Source of the DNA: Saxidomus purpurata
Lineage: Eukaryota; Mollusca; Bivalvia; Venerida; Veneridae
Direction: 5' to 3'
Assembly (NCBI GenBank): GCA_022818135.1
Contig: JAFMSR010000029.1
Location: 248,001-312,000 of the forward strand
Length of the DNA: 64,000 nt
Shown here: one piece after another, positions 1 to 10,870 of the stretch
How the letters are laid out: every line of letters begins with the position of its first letter
Position numbering within the stretch: the first letter of the stretch is position 1
The notes under the pieces: generated by a model
Databases searched by the model: none
The model's input: only the letters and a program-made list of their open reading frames with translations
What the model was told of the DNA's origin: nothing
Translations under genes and position numbers: made by a program

Positions 1-676
1 AAAATGCTTCCTTTTTCTGAAAAAGCTTGTCAGAATTTTATTTTGTTTGGCACAACTCATCAAATTTATTTTCTCTAACAACATAAAATTTAGAAACTGG
101 ATTTTTTACAGAATTGAGGCGCTTAAGGGCATGTTGTGCTTTTCTTATATAAGTATTGTATATAGAAGCTTAAGAAATCTTGTTGTCTTAAAGTAATAGT
201 ACTGATTTAATTCAATTACAACAACTAATTTCTTTATGACTTTAATTTGAAGAAATAAAATATCACCTTTGAGATGAGGCCCGAGTTGGATGTTGAAATT
301 TTAAAAATGCTTTCATTTCTGAAGCAGACATACCAATGTACTTTCCAGTTATTCTCATTTGCTTCATTTGGCGGGGGATATAAACACACTGAATTTGCTT
401 GTTATCATTATTTGTATTTAGTTTAAACATATTTATTTCAGTATAAATGCCTCACAATTATGCATCCAGGTGTAACAATATACAAACTGAAAGGGATTGA
501 AACGAGATAATTTATCTTATGAACTTATCCTAAGAATGAACCTTATCTTTGTATTTTCTTTCAATAAACACCATAATTTGAGAGAGAGAAAAGAGTTTGT
601 CATCTGTATATTCTTCGTATGTGAGTAACCCGCGACTGTCAGAATTTAAAAGAAACAACCTAGATACTTTAACAAG
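1..676. other. No gene recognised; upstream flank of epimerase
   Basis: AT-rich sequence with no convincing reading frame, RNA gene or repeat that I can identify. It may contain a 5' untranslated exon or promoter of the epimerase gene, because that gene is preceded by a splice acceptor, but no specific site can be named. Confidence 0.4.
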
Positions 677-698
677 ATGTGGATTGCATACAATAGCC

Positions 699-713
699 TG
701 TTTTCATTTACAG
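699..713 (+). promoter_or_regulatory. Probable 3' splice acceptor before epimerase
   Basis: A pyrimidine-rich run ending in CAG at 711-713 lies 20 bases upstream of the ATG at 734. It fits a 3' splice site and suggests an untranslated upstream exon joined to the coding exon. An ATG at 677 is in frame, but it would sit inside this tract, so it is probably intronic. Confidence 0.55.
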
Positions 714-733
714 AATATAAAAGTGAAAGCCCA

Positions 734-1630
734 ATGAAGATTCTCGTAACAGGAGGTGCAGGCTATATTGGGTCAACGTTAGTACCAATGCTGTTAGGCG
801 AAGGTCACGACGTAATGGTATTTGATAATTTCAAGTATAGAGTGAATCCTCTTTTGTATCTTACTGGTGATACAAAACTAAATATAGTAAAAGGTGATGT
901 TAAAGATCGAGAGCATCTAGCTAGAGTAATGACAGGAAAAGATGCAATTATTCACCTTGCAGCATTAGACGGTTCTCCTGCATGCGATAAGGATCCTGAC
1001 CTTGCCACAGAAACTAATATAACTGGCACAATGAATATAGTTGAATTAAAAACAAAACCTCAGATTTTAATATATGCGAGTTCATTGTCGTGTTATGGAG
1101 CCACCAAAGAAATTTGCTCAGAAAACGTCCAGTTTAACCCAACGAATCTTTATGCGAAAACTAAATCTATGGGCGATGAAATGGTACGGGTTTCTGGAGG
1201 CGTTTCACTGCGATTTCCTACTTTGTTTGGAGTGTCCGCGCGACTAAGAATTGATCTTTTAATAAACCATATGGCATTTCAAGCCGTCATGAGAAGGCAA
1301 ATTGATATCTACGAAAGTTGTTTCAAAATGGCATTTCTTCATGTTGCAGACGCTGCACGTTCCATTATATTCGCACTCAATAATGCAAACGAGGTGAAAA
1401 GCAAGGCATTTAATGTAGGAGATGAAACGCTTACAGTTACAAAACTACAAATTGCTAAAATTATACAAAACATAATACCTGACTGCAATATCATCAACCA
1501 CAATAATGACAGTCATGATTACAAGGTTTCGTATAAAATGATAAAAGATTTAGGATACCAGTCTTGTGTATCGATTGAAGATGGCATTAAAACAATGGTC
1601 CTTGTGCTTCCAAAACAATCAATAGTTTAA
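734..1630 (+). CDS. NAD-dependent epimerase/dehydratase (extended SDR), bacterial-like
   Basis: A 298-residue single-exon protein of the extended short-chain dehydrogenase/reductase family, whose members modify nucleotide sugars using bound NAD. Seen: the Rossmann dinucleotide motif TGGAGYIG at residues 6-13, an acidic residue D31 after strand 2, GDVKD at 54-58, IHLAA at 73-77, SS at 116-117, and the catalytic YxxxK as Y140-A-K-T-K144. FNVGDE near residue 226 fits the C-terminal substrate-binding half. Start: M at 734 begins immediately at the MKILVTGG motif usual for the family and follows a splice acceptor. Length is near the usual 300-330; the loop before IYASS is a few residues short. The overall pattern is closer to bacterial and archaeal NAD-dependent epimerases than to animal GALE or UXS1, which suggests horizontal transfer, but this is unverified. 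The exact substrate cannot be told. ATTAAA at 1646-1651 may be the poly(A) signal. Confidence 0.85.
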   Translation: MKILVTGGAGYIGSTLVPMLLGEGHDVMVFDNFKYRVNPLLYLTGDTKLNIVKGDVKDREHLARVMTGKDAIIHLAALDGSPACDKDPDLATETNITGTMNIVELKTKPQILIYASSLSCYGATKEICSENVQFNPTNLYAKTKSMGDEMVRVSGGVSLRFPTLFGVSARLRIDLLINHMAFQAVMRRQIDIYESCFKMAFLHVADAARSIIFALNNANEVKSKAFNVGDETLTVTKLQIAKIIQNIIPDCNIINHNNDSHDYKVSYKMIKDLGYQSCVSIEDGIKTMVLVLPKQSIV

Positions 1631-1645
1631 TGTTTGAACATCATT

Positions 1646-1651
1646 ATTAAA
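1646..1651 (+). terminator. Candidate poly(A) signal ATTAAA of epimerase
   Basis: ATTAAA occurs 16 bases after the stop codon. It is the commonest variant poly(A) hexamer. Position is plausible but such hexamers are frequent in AT-rich DNA. Confidence 0.3.
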
Positions 1652-2829
1652 TGGCTTCCAAACTGTTCTTTGCAATATGTATTGCTACCAAATCACTATA
1701 ACATTATTGTTTAGTACATTTATTGGGTTGATAAGTAGAAAACCTAGTGACTTCTTTATGTGGTGGGTTTTAGAATATGACAACTCATGTCAAACATGAT
1801 ACTCTCATTTGTGTTAAATGCCTCTTTCGAATCCGAAGCACCGTATACAAATTATCCTGTTAACTCCTCTCACAGTCGACAAATCCGAGCATATGTATCG
1901 TCCAGGAGATGTATATACACGCAACGAAGAATTGATTGCTATGCGCAAGAAATTAACAAATGAGTGTTACCTTTTTTCACTCATCCATATGCAGTGAAAG
2001 AAATTAGTACGACCAGCACAATACTTGTGAAATAACACGTCGAATTTACTGTTTTTATGAAATGCAAATTTAAAGGCGAGACAAAGCCTGTACTAAAATG
2101 TTTCTTGATGAAACTATTCATAAACCTTTTCATTTAAATCAGTTCGTTAATTAGTTAATATGATTAAAAAAACATGCATGCCATATTAGCTCTTCAGTAG
2201 AATATAATGATAGCAGGTATTAAAAGATGGGAAGTTATTTTCAGTTACAATGAGTTCAACTTGTCACTTATTTCTAATTTAGAAAATAGATCAGTTTGAC
2301 ATGTAAAAAATAAAGGAGTTTTCAATTTGAGTTGTGTTAAATAATTATTGCGGTAAATCAAAACGGAACATGAGTTATCACGTAGGTAGATGAATAGTGT
2401 ATGATGTCTCTTTTTGAAGTGCGAAATAACGGCTCTTTCGGCCTGCAGTTTATCACATTTATTTCCTGTTGGGCGTAATGCAGTTGGTAAATGAATAGGT
2501 AAAGGTTTTAAATGACAAACACTGCAAGATAAATAAGCTGATCAAAAATTGTTTCAGAAAATTTAGATGCCTCCGACGAAGATTTCAAAGAGAGAAGAAG
2601 ACAAATGTACATTTCGCATGATGTAGTGACCCCAGGTTGCACAACAATTCTTTTTGCAAATGCTTTAAGCGAAGTCTCAATATATCAATCATGGGGTTTA
2701 GAAGATGAAACGTGGAAAAAACGTCATAAAATCCCCTGAGACCTTAACCTTTAATGCAATGATCGCAAATTGTACATTAACATTCATATTTAACCTTCAC
2801 ACCAAGTTAGAATAATGGTTCATGCCGTC
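1652..2829. other. No gene recognised
   Basis: AT-rich sequence with no long reading frame and no repeat I can name. Confidence 0.4.
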
Positions 2830-3345
2830 AACGTCTCTCGTTATGTGCAATTTAACTTTTAACTGAATTTCCTTCAGTACTTTAAGAGTAATGCTCCGGA
2901 ATAGTAAATGTAACGAAGGGGATAATTCAAAATAAGACACGGTAGTGTTTTGATTTTTGTACATTGCCCTTCCTCCCTTTGTAGTCTCTCATATCAAGGC
3001 ATGAATTTTCAAGTAAATCCCTTTTATACTTTTACAGTTATGGTATTAGAAAAAAGGCGATAATTCAGAAATATGGCTATATAGGGTCATGGTTCTTCGA
3101 CACTGCACCTCCCCTGAGTATCCTCTCAAATTGTATGCAATTTGAACAAGTTTCCTTGTGTACGTTTAGAGTTATGCTCCGGACAAGAAAATATAACAAA
3201 TATAACAAATGATGATAATTAAGAAAATAGTCACGGTAGAGTTATAGTTCTTCAGTACAACGCTGCCGTTATTGTGGTCTACTACTGTATGACGTCCCTT
3301 TATACATTTTGAGTTATGCTCCGGACAAGGAAGTGAGGATAGGCC
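2830..3345. repeat. Degenerate tandem repeat with TTATGCTCCGGA motif
   Basis: The motif GTTATGCTCCGGA, or close variants, recurs near 2887, 3037 (weak), 3171 and 3310. It is accompanied each time by a GATAATTCA-like stretch and a CACGGTAG-like stretch, so the unit is roughly 135-150 bp and diverged. This resembles dispersed tandem repeats common in bivalve DNA. Confidence 0.5.
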
Positions 3346-4100
3346 ACGTTACATACAATATACGGAATGAAGACAATATGTTTCTATTGTCTTAGACCAC
3401 ATATACTACCACTTAATGTAAGTTCCTTTGGCGCATAAAAAAATTCTAACGCACTACTGATGTTACAGTAGTTTCTGAATTGTTTATATCTTTTAAACGT
3501 GCGACTGTTAAATAACCTATATATATAATCACAAAACTCGCACGACCAGTTATAATAGCATCTTAGAGCATAGCCACAAAACTGTTAATCTTATAATCTA
3601 CAATGGGATTTAGAAGATTCAGCCTACTTATCGATCCATGTGACCCTGACCGTTACATATTTATACCAAAGTATGTAAGCTTCGTGCAATATTTGTGAAC
3701 ATTCAAGGGTTGAGTTATTTCGGAAAACAAGCGTGGACAACAAGGTAAACAGATAGACAGACAGATGAACGCAAGGGCGAACATGTTTTGAGACATAAAT
3801 CGTGGGTTCTCTCTCTAAGTTTCCTCTGCTACTCTCGAATAAGTCAAACAAAAAAGAAGAAAAGGATATAAGTATTAAACATCATTGCACTTTTTCACAT
3901 GGAACGGAATGAAGTTTCGTTGTAAACCGGCTTCCGGCTTAAGGTCTTCTGAAATTTACCGACACGAAATTTACGGTCGCATACACGTCAAAATCCATAT
4001 ATAAATTGAGGCATGCTACAATTTTTATATGCTCGTCTATAGACAAGGCAAATTATTGGACACCAGCGGCGGCGGGCAGTGGGTGGTGGCGTCTGCAAAC
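3346..4100. other. No gene; short GACA microsatellite
   Basis: No credible coding sequence. AGACAGACAGA at about 3754-3764 is a small GACA-type microsatellite, of the kind found at the tails of several repeats in this window. Confidence 0.4.
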
Positions 4101-4119
4101 ATTGTGCGCTCTCCAAGTT

Positions 4120-4625
4120 GAACAGTTTTTAAACGATATTTACCAAACTTGTTTGTGGGCATGATATCTAGGCCAAGTTCAATAACCGGCCAAACCACTC
4201 AATGAACTTCAGCTTTATGGACATTGAATATTCAAATATTGATAAATTTATCATTGTTCCCTCTCTAATTCAAATATTTTTCATCCGATCTTTACCGAAC
4301 GTTTTAAAATGTTTATGGGTTTTATATCTCGACCATGTTAGATAACTAGTAAAAACGCCGTGGGCGCTTCTGGATTATGACCCTTATTCTTAGTTAACAA
4401 AATAACGAAACTTGGTCAAAATATGTGTAGGTATTATAATTTTCTTGACCGTGTAGGATAACCAACAATATCGCCTACGACACTATTGGGTTATGGCACT
4501 TGAATTATCCAAATCGATAACATTAGCATTGTCCGCTCTCTAAATAGAACACAGTACTCATCCGATCTTCAACAAACATGGTCAAAATGCTTGTAGTCAT
4601 AATATCTAGGCCAAGATACACACAA
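4120..4625. repeat. Tandem repeat with GATATCTAGGCCAAG motif
   Basis: Related blocks recur near 4160, 4325, 4435 and 4598. Each has CATCCGATCTT, CAAACTTGGTCAAAATG, a GATATCTAGGCCAAG-like segment and a TTCTGGATTATGGCCCTT-like segment, spaced about 140-165 bp. They are clearly repeats of one another, diverged by substitution and small gaps. No coding function is evident. Confidence 0.6.
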
Positions 4626-4985
4626 TTTTACAATTACCCTCATATATAAATTGCTAAGTAACAGAAAGTTCACAACTAAGTCAGCATGTACTTGATTTAA
4701 ATAGTCTGTAGCAATATAAACGATACACTTGAAAAGTTTGTTTTCATTTGATAAAAACGTTTTACCTGTTTTTTTGTTGTAAAATGTGCAAAAACACAGC
4801 GTGCAAATGGCAAGATAAACAATTAGGTTATTCATATCTTGAGGTTATAGCTATGCACTGAAATATATAACAATGAATATAATTAACGATATAATGTTAT
4901 ACTGGACTTTCTAAAAAGGGAAAAGATAGTATTTTTACATAAATATTTTACCAAAACCAGTTCATAATCTGTCTCATGATACATT
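4626..4985. other. No gene recognised
   Basis: AT-rich sequence. A minus-strand open stretch is present, but it has no recognisable domain and lies partly in the repeat; I do not regard it as coding. Confidence 0.4.
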
Positions 4986-5113
4986 ATAAGAATCTTTCAC
5001 TGGTTGCACGTGCAGATGGGAATATCTGGCTCGAGGGTAACTGTTTTTGGCGGTAACGAGGCTCTGCCGAGTTACCGCCACAACAATTACCCGAGATATC
5101 ATCCGATTCTTAT
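4986..5113. repeat. Imperfect palindrome, GC-rich core
   Basis: GGCGGTAAC at 5049-5057 pairs with GTTACCGCC at 5071-5079 around a short GC-rich loop. The arms continue outward: AATATCTGGCTCGAGGGTAA on the left matches TTACCCGAGATATC on the right with gaps, and the outermost ATAAGAATC / GATTCTTAT also pair. Transcribed or single-stranded, it would fold into a long hairpin. It belongs with the similar palindromes near 22.7, 36.3, 37.0, 42.4 and 43.3 kb. Confidence 0.7.
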
Positions 5114-5823
5114 CACTGGGAAAATAGGGTAATATACGAGAGGGTACGGCACTCCGTATATTAGCAATATACTTTGTAACTTTGTTACTTTATTTACATA
5201 ATGATCTAGGCCTCCGGCCCATTAAAGTAGTATAAATCACGCAATACATATAAAAAAACACACATATGCGTACATCAGCATATCGCATTTTACTGCAAAG
5301 TAATAACATATTTTAACTCTGAATAATTAATGGCTCACAATATTGAAACAATTACATCAAAATAATTAGTATCATACCAAAATATACTGGACCAGTTTTA
5401 AGCAGTGTATAAAATACAATTTTAACACATTAAAAAAAATCATATATAACTGCAACGTTATACCCCTAAATAGCTTACAGTATTCATTATGATATTTATA
5501 TGTTTAATGGGATAACCATTTCAAAACGTATGAAAGTTTACTTGTGTTATTTCATTCATACATCTGTGCATACACAAATCATAGCGCTGTGAGCTCTGAA
5601 GGCCTGTGGGCTACATATTAACTCCCCTAAAAAACAACTTTGCGCTGATTTGCGCTGAACCTTACCTAAAGGGCGGGTCGAAATGTGCAGAGGACGAAAT
5701 TTAACATGTGACACAGAATGAATGATTAACAAATATATGGGTTGCAGGGAAGTTTTTTATTATTATAAAACGTTCGTTAAATGAAAAATAATCACATTGT
5801 CAACAAAATATGTGTATAAAATT
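5114..5823. other. No gene recognised
   Basis: AT-rich. A block around 5126-5160 (AGGGTAATATACGAGAGGGTACGG) resembles 34168-34200 and, inverted, part of 51.7 kb, so it is part of a dispersed repeat with GTACGG/CGTATA motifs. Confidence 0.45.
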
Positions 5824-6290
5824 TTAATTTACTACTGTTTGTATTTCATAATGTGTTTGAATTTGCAAATTTTGTGAATTATTTTCTAGCTTCTTTATTG
5901 GTGACGGTAAGTTTAACCAATAGTCAGAGTCTTCATATGTCACTTTGTATCTACTTCCCATTGTGTTCTTATAGAAAATGTCACCGTTTTGTGTCCATCA
6001 ATTGTCTACTACATCTGGCATTTTTGTTTTAACTGCCATTAGTACTCGATTGCTTATTTTTGGTCTTCTACTGCGAAGATAGGTTTTTCTAGTTGCATTC
6101 TGTTGTGTAAAAGTTTTGTCGGACCTTTTTACCTAATCAATGGTACATGTCGATCTGATCTTTCGTGAGATTTAAGATCCGGGATAGCCGCATTAAATGA
6201 TTTAATAACTACTTCAGTTGTCTGTTCTGCATTTTCTCTGAACTCTGTTTGATGTAAATTTGTATCTGTACCTTCGGCGTTACTAAGCAT
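5824..6290 (-). pseudogene. Broken 155-codon reading frame, probable element-encoded protein
   Basis: On the minus strand an ATG at 6290 opens about 53 codons. A one-base shift near 6126 then continues in another frame to TAA at 5824-5826, interrupted by a single TGA at 6000-5998. The protein reads as genuine coding sequence: a basic stretch around RKTYLRSRRP, then VLMAVKTKMPDVVDN, then WTQNGDIFYKN and YEDSDYWLNLPSP. I do not recognise the family; hydrophilic composition and context suggest a gag/ORF1-like protein of a retroelement. The ATG lies about 45 bases downstream of TATATAAG (6337-6330), part of a block repeated at 17.1 kb, so the unit probably has its own promoter. Confidence 0.5.
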
Positions 6291-6292
6291 GC

Positions 6293-6440
6293 TAGCTCAA
6301 GATTCTCCAAACAGATAAACTACGCAGATCTTATATAGCATACCGGTATTCCAAAATGCCCTAAAATGTCACTGGTTAAATGGAAATTAACATTCAATCT
6401 CAACCAAATAATCCTTATTGTCCAGATTCGTCACAGTACC
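6293..6440 (-). promoter_or_regulatory. TATA-bearing repeated block (copy 1)
   Basis: Reading the minus strand, GCTATATAAGATCTGCGTAG contains a canonical TATA box at 6337-6330. The surrounding block is shared with 17120-17230 in the same orientation (GCTATAAAAGATCTGCATAG), with further similarity upstream. A conserved TATA block directly before an ATG suggests the promoter end of a transposable element or a small gene family. Confidence 0.5.
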
Positions 6441-6656
6441 CCATACCCAGGGAGATTGGACTTTCACTATAAAATAAAACACTACCTGTGCTGTTACTAA
6501 AACAAAAAAAAATGAACAGCACTAAAGTGAAATAATGTTATCTTTCTGTCATTAAACTTTATACATGGCATTCACATATTCATGTCTGAGCTGGTAATAG
6601 TAAGCATACTGCTTAAATACATCTTGAAACATTTCAAACAGTCTTGTAGGGTTTAT

Positions 6657-7700
6657 TCACGAGGTGTTTACGTCATCCGTGTAGACAAGTGATGCTGACC
6701 GTTTAACTCCGGTCGGTATGCCGTTGACGTATTTTGTAGTCCTTTGTAGCGTCAGATTGACAGCAGAAAATTTGTAGTGGATGTTTTCCTCAGATACGTC
6801 GTTGATGTTTTCGTCGCGGACCTGGCTTGTACCCGCACAACAACTGTCTGCCTTTCTGCTCTTTATCTCGAGAACTTCATTGCCACTTTCAGCCACATAC
6901 TCCGTGTCCATTACACCATGTTGCACGTTTCTCTTATCCTAGCAGATTATTCGTGACATCATCAACTTTTACGGAGAAGTATATTATCATGTCCTGCAAC
7001 GTTTAGTAGAGCTGTAGTGTCATCATCACATATCAAATTAGTACCATTCGCGGCAGTGAACTTTTTTTGTTGGTTTCAGTGAGGGTCTATTTGATGTGGT
7101 ATGCTTTTATATAATTTGCTCATGATAAAAGTCCGTCTCGCTTCTGTATATGTTTTTTCAATTTAACCACTGATAACACAATTACCGGATTCACCTGCCA
7201 TTTTCATTCTTTGTTTTAACTTCACGCTCCCAATATTTATCATGAGTTTTTTTACAGTTCCATCTTTCTACCTTCTTTCGACCTCCCGAGTCGGTCGAAC
7301 AAAGTTTCCTGATTTGTAATTTTGATCTATCTGTTCCAACAATCCATTAATCCGCCTAGTGGAGTAACTGCGTGACCCACCAAAACGTGTTCTATCCCTA
7401 CCACCTCGTATTTCGAACACCCGATTATTTCTTGTTTTTCCGTGCTCTGACAACCGCTGACATTCCTCCTTAATTTCTGTCGTTACTGCAACCTGCAGTG
7501 TCTTCGGTCTTGTCCTTTTTTACTGAAAGTCCCATGGCAGTTGTCGAGGAATTTAGAAATAGACTGTTCTTTCATGATATCTGCATTATCTTGGTAGGCC
7601 TTCCTGTAAAGATCTGTTTAAGAATTGTTTGACCGCGTTGTATGTCTCGTTCTTTTGTTCCCATGAGTAATTAATGAGAGATACCAAATATCAAAATCAT
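6657..7700 (-). pseudogene. Possible retroelement gag-like remnant
   Basis: Minus-strand fragments in several frames look coding-like: INYSWEQKNETYNAVKQFLN near 7660, AYQDNADIMKEQSISKFLDN near 7580, an Arg/Gly-rich piece at 7268-7453 and an acidic piece at 6657-6926. Stops and frame changes separate them. The order and composition resemble the gag region of an LTR retrotransposon, but no zinc knuckle, protease or reverse transcriptase is visible, so this is a weak call. Confidence 0.25.
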
Positions 7701-8499
7701 GCAAGTCCAAGCCAAAAAGGAGTTAAAAAGCCGCCTAGGTGTTCATTACCAAATTATATTTTAGTTTTGGATATGAATCGGGTAAAGCTTTAAAATTCCT
7801 TTCTGCACCTAACATCTTCGCAAAAAGATCTTCTTAACGAATAAGAATGGTCAGCCATTGCCTATTGAGGGCTACTTAACATATTAGCGAGTCATAAATG
7901 ATTGGCTGTGTTACGCGGAGACGGTTATTTTAATTTTTGTGTGACTTTTAATATTGGGGTTACCGCGTTCAGAGCGCTATGCACCACTGAGTTTGGTACT
8001 TATCGTCATAAATGTTGTGGAATATTAAAGATCAATATTTAATGTTAGGGGGGTGTAATATTTATCATTTTGTTTTTAAATGAAAGAAATACGACATATC
8101 ATTTAAGTGCATACTTAAACCTGTATACTCTTTTGCTGGGCATGTAACTGTTGTGTGCTTACAATGTGACTATGACGTCACCTTTTAAGCTGAATGATGA
8201 TGTTCTAACGTTATTATTTTATCTCTTTCAAATGTCGCGGCTCAAACTCACCCGTGTATTCATAGTTACTTCTCAGTTAAAATGATGTATTTCACAGTGT
8301 TTATCTTGTGTGTATCATTGGATGCCTTTTTTTATTGTACTTTTCATGACGGAGTTACCAAATACTTACAAATGCCTGTTATTTTAAATTGTCTAAACTG
8401 ATTGTTCATGTTCATATTAAATACAAACCTACATGTTATACCACCTAGTTCAAAATACCCTACATTTCTGCTCAAACCAGAGCAAATACCTACACATAA
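7701..8499. other. No gene recognised
   Basis: AT-rich sequence with no identifiable domain. The last part may be the 5' end of the LINE that follows. Confidence 0.35.
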
Positions 8500-8806
8500 A
8501 TGACTAGCAAATGCCCACTTCTACCACCTAGCATGATAACAAAAACATCTTTTTATTATTACTATATAATTCTTTTCATTTCTATAATCAGAACCTGCTA
8601 TGTTGTGTTCGGCTCTTGCATGTCGTCCTTTCCCTTCGTCGCTTCACTTCTCATAATATGGCGTTATAACACTTCTTATACTATTTATGTCCGCCCTAAC
8701 GATCTGATCTTCTACGTGTCGCTCCTGCTATGGCGCCTACCCTCTGGACACATGTTTCAAGGGCATTACACACACTTCATACTTTTCTCGGGATATAAGC
8801 AAATCC

Positions 8807-8833
8807 GACGACGTCGATCACAATCCAGGTCCT
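8807..8833 (+). other. 2A-like peptide coding stretch in LINE 1
   Basis: The codons read D-D-V-D-H-N-P-G-P, close to the 2A consensus D(V/I)ExNPGP that makes ribosomes skip a peptide bond. It sits just before the endonuclease domain, where 2A-like peptides are known in APE-type non-LTR elements of sea urchins and molluscs. The Glu of the consensus is Asp here. The frame upstream is degraded, so activity in this copy is unlikely. Confidence 0.6.
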
Positions 8834-10795
8834 TTGCACAATTTAAACATGTCAAACTCAGAAATAGGATCTTATAGTGGTTTAATCATAATGCACCTGA
8901 ACATACGGTGTTTAAAGTCTAAGCTTAATATCGCAACCATATGATATTTTAGTTTTCACTGAAACCTGGCTCAACGTTATCACGTCTAATGATGAACTAC
9001 TCATACCAAATTTCAGTTTACCTTTTCGCTGTGACAGGAGGAATCGAACTGGCAGAGGCGTTGTTATTTAGGTCCGAGAAACTCTTTATGCAAAGGAACG
9101 TCCTGATCTCTCCTAGGATAGACTAGAAGCAACTTGGGTTGAAATCATCATCCACTGGATTCCTATAATACTCAGTGGCTTAACATGGAACAAAAATTTG
9201 ATCTATTATGAACTCTCAATGTGATAATATTCTTGTAACTAGAGATTTCAACACAAATGTCAACCCCTCACATTTAAACTGAATGAATCACCTAATTACA
9301 CCATGCAATGCTGAACAACTAATCAATACACGAACACATTTTACAGAACATTCAATTGCTGTAATTGACCCAATGATCATCTAAAACTCTAATCAGGCTC
9401 TCTGTAGTCCCTTAAATCACAAAAGAAGTACGCACAATGAAAACGGAAGAAGATACACCAACAAGCAAACAAGCAAAACGTTTAAATGACAGTCATTTAT
9501 GGTCTAATTTCAAAACAATCCAAAATGAAACTACCAAACTTATTCGAAAAGTAAAGTCAGAATTTAATGGCAATAATAACGAAAATTAATTCAGATAACA
9601 TAAGTACAAAACAATGGTTTAAGTTAGTAAAGCAACTAACAAATCGACAAAAAGTATCAATGATACAAACTCTATTAGGTAACGCAATTGAAGCTAGCTC
9701 AGTCAAAGACAAGGACGAACTCCTTAACACCTTTTTCTGTACACAGTCGTCTCATTACGATCTCAATCATACACTTCCCGGTGGTATGGCTACCCAAAAA
9801 GCCCTCCTTATACAGAATAAGTGTTTCAGTACAAGATGTTAAGGACGCTATTACCCGCGTCGATCCTTCTAAGGCATTCAGTCCAAAATTAATAAAAGAA
9901 GGCGTGAACGAATTGATTGGTCGACTCTGAATGTTTTTAATCATTTTCTTGAAAATTTAAACTTCCCAAACCAATGGAAATTCTGATCCCTCAAAACCTT
10001 CAAATTATCGCCCACTCTCCCTTCTAAGCTGTATTTGGAATCTTGTGGAGCGCTGTATACACAAATAGTTATAAAATCATATTGTTTCCAATAACTTATT
10101 AACAACCTTTAAATCGGCTTTTATCTAGGGAGACTCGGCAACTAATCAGTTGTTATATCTCTCTTATATATCGTGAAGGCTCTTGATGAAAGCAAGAGGT
10201 CCGAGCAATATTTTGCGACATCTCATAGGATTGTGGCACCGGGGACTTCATAAACTGGAATCAATAGGTGTAAAGGGACATCTAATTTCGTGGTTTTCTT
10301 TTTATCTTAAAGACAGAATGAACGCAGGTGTCCAACAAGGTGCGATTTTAGGTCTTTTCCTCCTTATCTATATCAATTTCATTGTGTCACAAATGCAAGC
10401 CAATATTCGTCTTTTTGCTGCTGACACAAGCCTCTACATTATAGCTGATGATCCTATACCGTCATCGGTTGTTTTGAACAATGATCTATCTCGGATTTCC
10501 TCTTAGTCCAAAACCTTGCTTGTCAGTTTCAATCGTACAAAAACTGAAATTGTCTGACGTAAGCGTAACAGGCAAGTTCATCCAAATGTATATACGGATC
10601 AGGTATAGATAAACAAGGTTGTGGATCACAAACGTCTTGATCTTATTATTTCTGAAGACGCTAAATGGACTTCTCATGTCTCATCTGCACTTGATAAGGC
10701 ATGACGACGCATTGGTTCACTTCGCCCGCTTACGTTTATTCCATCACGTTCAAGGTTAGAGAAATCGACATCACATTTGTCATAACGCTCTGAGA

Positions 10796-10800
10796 ATAAG
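10796..10800 (+). repeat. Target site duplication ATAAG, left
   Basis: ATAAG at 10796-10800 is repeated at 15203-15207, immediately outside the inverted ends of the intervening element. Removing the element and one copy restores the expected LINE reading frame up to the GDVVWDN block. Confidence 0.85.
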
Positions 10801-10870
10801 CAAGGGGTCGAACGTGTACCGGTTAGATAGATTTTTAAGTCAGGTCTTAAAGTTAGACGGACTAAAATGG
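10801..10870 (+). repeat. Left terminal inverted repeat of the 4.4-kb element
   Basis: Pairs with 15133-15202. Shared stretches include CAAGGGGTCGAACGTGTACC at the tip and GTTAGACGGACTAAAATGG at the inner end. Confidence 0.9.

Larger units (their letters stand above)
8500..10800 (+). mobile_element. LINE 1, 5' part (endonuclease and reverse transcriptase), decayed
   Basis: Plus-strand non-LTR retrotransposon broken by stops and shifts. In order: a Tyr/Ile-rich leader (8500-8800), a 2A-like peptide (8807-8833), then the AP-endonuclease start IMHLNIRCLKSKLN (about 8888), ILVFTETWLN (about 8950) and RCDRRNRTGRGVVI (about 9030). A linker containing KQWFKLVKQLTN (about 9612) follows, then reverse-transcriptase blocks: a GDSATNQLLYL-like block (about 10130), WHRGLHKLESIGVKGHLISW (about 10230), GVQQGAILGLFLLIYIN (about 10330) and the catalytic region LFAADTSLYI (about 10415), where the usual FADDT has lost its first Asp. 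The part between KDR and the GVxQG block is deleted. Coding breaks off at 10800, where a TIR element is inserted, and resumes at 15203. The pattern is APE-type, CR1/Jockey-like. Confidence 0.85.

Noticed and set aside
9699..9944. Minus-strand 81-codon open frame
   Set aside because: Antisense of the LINE 1 linker region.
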